Source: Asticcacaulis sp. (GTDB lineage: Bacteria; Pseudomonadota; Alphaproteobacteria; Caulobacterales; Caulobacteraceae). From it: a DNA stretch of 10,000 nt. The DNA lies in contig NZ_JAIWNX010000038.1 of NCBI RefSeq assembly GCF_020217185.1, positions 1 to 10,000 of the forward strand. The letters are read 5' to 3'. The notes under the pieces were generated by a model. That model searched no databases. It saw only the letters and a list, made by a program, of their open reading frames with translations, and had not been told where the DNA came from. The position numbers and the translations under genes are program-made. Shown here one piece after another: positions 6,102 to 10,000 of the stretch; the first letter of the stretch is position 1, and the number at the start of each line of letters is the position of its first letter.

Positions 6102-6133
6102 GGAAGTAAAAATCCAGAAATTTATTATTAAAT
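6102..6133 (-). repeat. Upstream block shared by two UrcA-like genes, copy 2
   Basis: This copy has GGAA, five bases, AATCCA, four bases, TTTATTATTAAAT on the plus strand, the same layout as at 5526-5557. Its near edge is 46 bases from the ATG at 6055. The spacing to the start codon differs by 15 bases from the other copy, and its orientation relative to the gene is the same. Confidence 0.5.
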
Positions 6134-6257
6134 AAGCGCAATAGATTACATTCAATTCATTAATTACATGGTCGTAATTCATAATCGCGCCACATTCGGC
6201 GCAACGCCGCTGCATTTGCGGTTGACTCGCTTACGCCCGCGCGCCACACCGCATCGC

Positions 6258-6761
6258 ATGGCCATACTCGACATCACCGAACTGAAAGCCGCCCTGCCGC
6301 CGCGCCGCGCCCTGATCGGGCTCGATCTGGGGGAAAAGACCATCGGCGTCGCCGTCAGTGACATCTCCTTAAGCATCGGCTCGCCGCTGGAGCTGATCAA
6401 AAAGAGCAGGTTCACGCAGGAGGCCGAGCGTCTGCTGCTGCTGATGAAGCAACGCGAAGCGTCCGGCCTCGTCATCGGCCTGCCGGTCAATATGGACGGC
6501 ACCGAAGGCCCGCGCTGTCAGTCGGTGCGCGCCTTTGCCCGCAACCTGCTGCGCCTGCCCGCTGAAAAGTTCGCCGCCGCAGGTCTGGACCCCGACCTGC
6601 CCATCGCCTTCTGGGACGAGCGCTGGTCGTCGTCGGTGATGAACCGCTTTCTGATCGAAGAGGCCGATCTGACGCGCGCCAAACGCGCCGAGGTCATCGA
6701 CCGTTCCGCCGCCGCCTATATTCTTCAGGGCGCGCTTGACCGCATAAGAAGCGCCACATGA
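6258..6761 (+). CDS. ruvX: Holliday junction resolvase-like protein RuvX/YqgF
   Basis: A 167-residue RNase H-fold nuclease of the RuvX/YqgF family, implicated in Holliday junction resolution and 16S rRNA 5'-end maturation; it acts in the cytoplasm. Conserved motifs: ALIGLDLGEKTIGVAVSD (18-35, acidic Asp23), GLVIGLPVNMDGTEGPRC (70-87), FWDERWSS (118-125, Glu121) and IDRSAAAYIL (147-156, Asp148). All three acidic active-site positions are present. The chosen start is the ATG at 6258, giving the usual family length. The frame is open back to an ATG at 6168, but that 30-residue extension is Arg-rich and unlike the family. No convincing ribosome binding site precedes 6258, so start efficiency is uncertain. 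The gene diverges from the UrcA cluster; the permease gene follows after 58 bases. Confidence 0.92.
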   Translation: MAILDITELKAALPPRRALIGLDLGEKTIGVAVSDISLSIGSPLELIKKSRFTQEAERLLLLMKQREASGLVIGLPVNMDGTEGPRCQSVRAFARNLLRLPAEKFAAAGLDPDLPIAFWDERWSSSVMNRFLIEEADLTRAKRAEVIDRSAAAYILQGALDRIRSAT

Positions 6762-6819
6762 GCCCATTCCATCTGCCAAAGGGCGCAAGCGCGCAGCGGC
6801 AAGGGCGCGAGGGATAAAC

Positions 6820-7764
6820 ATGACGCCGGACATCTTCATCAACGGCATATTGCCGGTGTTTCTGCTGATCGCGCTGGGCTTTGGGCTGAAGGTGTCAGGC
6901 TTTCTGCCGCCGTCCGTCTGGGGGCCGATCGAGCGCATCGCCGTCTATGTCTTCTATCCGGGCTTTCTGATCCCGGCCATCTGGCACGCCGACCTGTCGG
7001 GCCTCAGCGCCGGCCCGATCAGTCTGGCCGTCAGTACGTCTCTGGCCCTGTCCATCCTGATCGCTTTTGCCCTGAAACCCGTGCTGCGCCTGTCCGGCCC
7101 CACCTATACCAGCGTCTTTCAGGGCCTGATCCGCTTCAACTCCTTCGTCTTCTTGCCCATTGCCACCTCGATCTTCGGGGCGCAGGCCGTGGGCCTGGCC
7201 GCCGTGGCCATGAGCGCGCTCATCCCCTTGAGCAATATGGCCTCGATACTGGTGCTGGCCCGCTGGGGGCAGCCCGAAGGCGAAGACACGGTGGACCGCA
7301 GCTTTCGCGGCGTCATGGCGCGCCTGTTTACCAACCCGATCTTCCTGTCGTGCCTGATCGGGCTGGCGCTCAACATGGTGCGCGCGCCGTCCGTGCCGTT
7401 TATTGAAAAAGACCTGAAGATGCTGGGCGATGCGGCCATTCCCACCGGCCTGATTCTGGCCGGTGCCGGGCTGAACTTCGCCTATATCCGCAGCCAGCCC
7501 GTTCTGGTCGTCGCCACCTCAGCCTTTAAGGTGCTGATCGTGCCGCTGATCAGTTGGGGCCTGTGCCGGCTGTTCGGCGGCGATGCTTTGGCGCAGGGCG
7601 TGGCCCTGTGCTGCGGGGCCGCGCCCTGCGCCGCCGTCGCCTATGTGCAGGCCCGCCACATGGGCGGGGACGCGCCGCTGATGGCCGGGATCGTGGCGCT
7701 CACCACCTCGCTCAGCCTGATCAGCCTGCCCCTGCTCCTGTGGCTCTATCATTTGCTGACGTAA
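6820..7764 (+). CDS. AEC-family transporter (auxin efflux carrier-like permease)
   Basis: A 314-residue inner-membrane protein of the AEC family; bacterial members export or exchange small organic acids such as malate or malonate, but the substrate is not evident. About ten hydrophobic segments are visible (near 7-27, 36-56, 66-86, 98-117, 122-147, 172-188, 204-222, 227-248, 256-276, 287-311), arranged as two five-helix halves with a polar loop at 148-168. Family landmarks are RFNSFVFLP (105-113), TNPIFLSCLIGLALN (171-185), LGDAAIPTGLILAGAGL (202-218) and the region 263-296 with AYVQARHMGGDAPLMAG. Start: ATG at 6820 with GAGGG 6 bases upstream. It lies 58 bases after ruvX with no terminator seen, so read-through from ruvX is possible; no functional link is evident. 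Confidence 0.88.
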   Translation: MTPDIFINGILPVFLLIALGFGLKVSGFLPPSVWGPIERIAVYVFYPGFLIPAIWHADLSGLSAGPISLAVSTSLALSILIAFALKPVLRLSGPTYTSVFQGLIRFNSFVFLPIATSIFGAQAVGLAAVAMSALIPLSNMASILVLARWGQPEGEDTVDRSFRGVMARLFTNPIFLSCLIGLALNMVRAPSVPFIEKDLKMLGDAAIPTGLILAGAGLNFAYIRSQPVLVVATSAFKVLIVPLISWGLCRLFGGDALAQGVALCCGAAPCAAVAYVQARHMGGDAPLMAGIVALTTSLSLISLPLLLWLYHLLT

Positions 7765-7889
7765 GAGATTTACGCACAGCTTCGGGCTGGCAAGACCCCG
7801 GCACGCTTCCTATATCCGATCCGTTCGCCCGCCTCAGCCGTAACGGCTCACGCCACACCTTTTCTGCGGCCGAACGCCCCCGATTTTGC

Positions 7890-7894
7890 AAGGA
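7890..7894 (+). promoter_or_regulatory. Ribosome binding site that decides the start of the alcohol dehydrogenase
   Basis: AAGGA ends 6 bases before the ATG at 7901. A TTG at 7886 in the same frame overlaps this site and has no ribosome binding site of its own, so the ATG is taken as the start. Confidence 0.65.
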
Positions 7895-7900
7895 TTTCCC

Positions 7901-8947
7901 ATGACGCTCGCCAAAGCCTATGCCGCGCCTTCGCCCAAGGCTCCGCTCGAACCCTTTACCTTTGAACGCCGCGCCCCCAACGAAGACGATGTGGTCATCG
8001 ACATCCTCTATTCGGGCGTCTGCCATTCCGACATCCATCAGGTGCGCGACGAATGGTTCCCTGGCATCTATCCGCAGGTGCCCGGCCACGAAATCGTCGG
8101 CCGCGTGCGTCAGGTCGGCGCAAAGGTGACCAAATTCAAGGAAGGCGACACGGTCGGCGTCGGCTGCTTCGTCGATTCCTGCCGCCTGTGTCAGACGCGC
8201 GACGAAGACCGCGAGCAATATATGCCGGGCCTCGTGCAGACCTATAATGACCGCGACGCCGACGGTCAGCCGACCTATGGCGGCTATTCCGACCACATCG
8301 TGGTCAAGGAAGGCTATGTGCTGCGCGTGCCGGACCACCTGCCCAAGGACGCCGCTGCGCCGCTTCTGTGCGCCGGGATCACCCTGTGGTCGCCGCTGAA
8401 GCACTGGAACGCCGGACCGGGCAAAAAGGTCGCCATTATCGGTCTGGGCGGGCTTGGCCATATGGGCGTCAAGCTGGCCCACGCGCTGGGGGCCGAGGTC
8501 ACGGTGCTCAGCCAGTCTCTGGCCAAGAAGGACGACGCCCTGCGTCTGGGGGCCGACCACTACTACCCCACCAATGACGCGGAAACCTTCAAGACTCTGG
8601 CGGGCACCTTTGATCTGATCATCAATACGGTCTCCGCCCCCATCGACTGGAACGCCTATCTGGGCCTGCTCAAGGTCGATGGCACCATGGTGCTGGTCGG
8701 CGTGCCGGACAACCCCATCCCGGTGCACGCCTTCTCGCTAATCCCCGGCCGCAAGACCCTGGCCGGGTCGATGATCGGCTCGATCAAGGAAACGCAGGAA
8801 ATGCTCGACTTCTGCGGCGAGCACAATATCGTTTCGGATATCGAGCTGATCGACATTCAGGACATCAACGAAGCCTATGAGCGCGTCATCAAGTCCGACG
8901 TGCGCTACCGCTTCGTCATCGACATCGCGTCGTTGAACAAGGCGTAA
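7901..8947 (+). CDS. Zinc-dependent alcohol dehydrogenase, CAD/YahK type (MDR superfamily)
   Basis: A 348-residue cytoplasmic oxidoreductase that should interconvert aldehydes and primary alcohols. Catalytic zinc ligands are intact: Cys41 in GVCHSDIH (39-46), His63-Glu64 in PGHE (61-64) and Cys157 in LLCAGITLW (155-163). The Rossmann motif is GLGGLGHMG (181-189). After the second beta strand comes LSQSLAKK (203-210), a Ser/Lys-rich loop as in NADPH-using relatives rather than an acidic NAD-type residue, so NADP(H) is favoured. The structural-zinc site, normally C-x2-C-x2-C-x7-C, reads Cys94, Cys97, Arg100 and Met108, so two ligands are lost. Start: ATG at 7901, with AAGGA 6 bases upstream. 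The gene is 136 bases after the permease, so it may have its own promoter; none was clear. Family certain, substrate unknown. Confidence 0.93.
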   Translation: MTLAKAYAAPSPKAPLEPFTFERRAPNEDDVVIDILYSGVCHSDIHQVRDEWFPGIYPQVPGHEIVGRVRQVGAKVTKFKEGDTVGVGCFVDSCRLCQTRDEDREQYMPGLVQTYNDRDADGQPTYGGYSDHIVVKEGYVLRVPDHLPKDAAAPLLCAGITLWSPLKHWNAGPGKKVAIIGLGGLGHMGVKLAHALGAEVTVLSQSLAKKDDALRLGADHYYPTNDAETFKTLAGTFDLIINTVSAPIDWNAYLGLLKVDGTMVLVGVPDNPIPVHAFSLIPGRKTLAGSMIGSIKETQEMLDFCGEHNIVSDIELIDIQDINEAYERVIKSDVRYRFVIDIASLNKA

Positions 8948-8959
8948 GGCTCTTTGCGC

Positions 8960-8995
8960 GTCGCCGCTGCCTGACTACGGTCGGGCGGCGGCGAT
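8960..8995 (+). other. Long GC-rich hairpin with UACG tetraloop between adh and pyrB
   Basis: On the plus strand, 8962-8975 pairs with 8980-8993 over 14 bp (two G-U pairs), extendable by T-A and G-T to 16 bp, around the loop TACG closed by C-G; C(UACG)G is one of the especially stable UNCG tetraloops. It starts 12 bases after the dehydrogenase stop and ends 43 bases before the pyrB ATG. There is no T tract after it, so it is not a canonical intrinsic terminator. It could stabilise the 3' end of the dehydrogenase mRNA, act as a weak terminator, or form part of a pyrB leader. Confidence 0.65.
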
Positions 8996-9038
8996 TGCCC
9001 CTTCCCTCCCCTTGAGTCGTGGGGTATAGCCGCCCTTT

Positions 9039-10000
9039 ATGACGCGCATTGCCCCCCAAGATCCGCAGGTGTTGCTGGAGATGATCCAGTCGCGCCTCTT
9101 TCCGTTCCCCAAACGGCATTTCAACGCCGCGCAGGACCTTGATCCGCCCGACATTCTGGCCCTGCTCGATCTGGCCGACGTGTTCGTCGAACTGAACCGG
9201 CGGACCAATAAAAAGCTCGACCTGCTCAAGGGGCGCACGCAGGTCAATCTGTTTTTTGAGAACTCGACGCGCACCATGTCGTCGTTTGAGCTGGCGGGGA
9301 AGCGTCTGGGGGCCGATACGGTCAATATGAACCCGCGCACCTCCAGCGTGGCCAAGGGCGAGACGCTGATCGACACGGCGGTGACGCTCAACGCCATGAA
9401 GCCCGATCTCCTGGTGGTGCGCCATTCGGCGTCAGGCGCGGCGCAACTTCTGGGGCAGAAGGTCGGGTGCAGCGTCATCAATGCCGGCGACGGTCAGCAT
9501 CAGCACCCCACTCAGGCCCTGCTCGACATGCTGTCGATCCGCCGCGCCTTCGGCCATGTCGATAGCCTGACCGTGGCCATTTGCGGCGATGTCGCCCATA
9601 GCCGCGTGGCGCGCTCCAACGTCATCTTGCTCAATGCCATGGGGGCCAATGTGCGCCTCGTCGGGCCACCGACCCTGATCCCCGGCGATGCCGACGAATG
9701 GGGGGTTGAGGTCTATCACGACATGAAGGCCGGGATTAGCGGAGCCAATGTGGTGATGATGCTGCGCCTTCAGCTTGAGCGCATGGACGGGGCCTTTATC
9801 CCTTCGACCCGCGAATATTTCCGCTATTTCGGTCTCGACCGCGAAAAGCTGGCCGTCGCCGCGCCCGACGTGCGCGTCATGCACCCCGGCCCGATGAACC
9901 GCGGCGTCGAAATCGACTCCGAAGTGGCCGATGATCTGTCGATCTCGCTCATTCAGGATCAGGTGGAGATGGGCGTCGCCGCGCGCATGGCCGTCCTGGC
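9039..10000 (+). CDS. pyrB: Aspartate carbamoyltransferase catalytic subunit (3' end cut by window edge)
   Basis: PyrB joins carbamoyl phosphate and aspartate to N-carbamoyl-aspartate, the committed step of pyrimidine synthesis. The 320 visible codons cover nearly the whole family length. Motifs: [13 protein letters not shown] (72-84, carbamoyl-phosphate loop Ser76-Thr77-Arg78-Thr79), TSSVAKGE (101-108, with Lys106), RHSASGAA (128-135, Arg128), [10 protein letters not shown] (154-163, His156 and Gln159), [12 protein letters not shown] (183-194, Arg189), MLRLQLERM (241-249, Arg243/Gln245) and [12 protein letters not shown] (281-292). All substrate-binding positions I can map from the E. coli enzyme are present. 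Start: ATG at 9039 is chosen by length. No good ribosome binding site lies within 10 bases (a GGGG is 14 bases away), and the conserved part begins near residue 22, so ATG at 9081 is a less likely alternative. pyrC often follows in related genomes but is outside the window. Confidence 0.94.
   Translation, partial: MTRIAPQDPQVLLEMIQSRLFPFPKRHFNAAQDLDPPDILALLDLADVFVELNRRTNKKLDLLKGRTQVNLFFENSTRTMSSFELAGKRLGADTVNMNPRTSSVAKGETLIDTAVTLNAMKPDLLVVRHSASGAAQLLGQKVGCSVINAGDGQHQHPTQALLDMLSIRRAFGHVDSLTVAICGDVAHSRVARSNVILLNAMGANVRLVGPPTLIPGDADEWGVEVYHDMKAGISGANVVMMLRLQLERMDGAFIPSTREYFRYFGLDREKLAVAAPDVRVMHPGPMNRGVEIDSEVADDLSISLIQDQVEMGVAARMAVL

Noticed and set aside
7721..8728. Open frame of 335 codons on the minus strand opposite the alcohol dehydrogenase
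   Set aside because: It is antisense to a gene with intact catalytic motifs and covers the intergenic region too; no motif of its own.
1..10000. Search for tRNA or rRNA genes, CRISPR repeats, insertion sequences and phage genes
   Set aside because: No cloverleaf-like stretch, regularly spaced repeat, transposase or integrase motif, or terminal inverted repeat pair was found by reading either strand.

Overview
The window looks like the chromosome of an alphaproteobacterium, most likely in the Caulobacterales (Caulobacter/Asticcacaulis-like). The reasons are the high-GC coding sequence, the GatA/GatC, RuvX and PyrB sequence types, and above all three small secreted proteins of the UrcA family, which is typical of Caulobacterales and sphingomonads. 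All gene calls come from reading motifs by eye; no database search was possible.

Left part, minus strand (1-4568). From right to left this holds gatC and gatA (two subunits of the tRNA-dependent amidotransferase), a strong hairpin terminator, a small single-pass membrane protein of unknown function, a cytoplasmic endonuclease/exonuclease/phosphatase-fold hydrolase, and the N-terminal 318 codons of an OPT-family oligopeptide transporter that runs off the left edge. gatB is not in the window.

Centre (4640-6260). Three UrcA-like genes lie in tandem on the minus strand. The middle one (5102-5464) and the left one (4702-5064) are 37 bases apart, probably form one transcript, and end at a strong terminator. 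The right one (5699-6055) has its own promoter region and its own terminator. Each protein has a signal peptide, about 90-100 mature residues and exactly two mature cysteines 16-17 positions apart. The AT-rich leader regions of the two transcription units share an upstream block (25 of 32 positions by hand alignment), the best candidate here for an undescribed regulatory element. A TTAA-N7-TTAA sequence, the spacing used by the cell-cycle regulator CtrA, lies in one of these leaders.

Right part, plus strand (6258-10000). This holds ruvX, an AEC-family (auxin efflux carrier-like) permease, a zinc-dependent alcohol dehydrogenase of the CAD/YahK type in which two of the four structural-zinc cysteines are replaced, and pyrB (aspartate carbamoyltransferase), cut by the right edge a little before its expected end. 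A long hairpin with a UACG tetraloop lies just upstream of pyrB.

Overall this is a housekeeping neighbourhood (gatA-gatC diverging from ruvX ... pyrB, an order I recall from other alphaproteobacteria). The UrcA trio appears inserted between gatC and ruvX, and the permease plus dehydrogenase between ruvX and pyrB. No tRNA, rRNA, CRISPR array, insertion sequence or phage gene was seen. No gene-free stretch exceeds 300 bases; the longest are 5465-5698 and 6056-6257.
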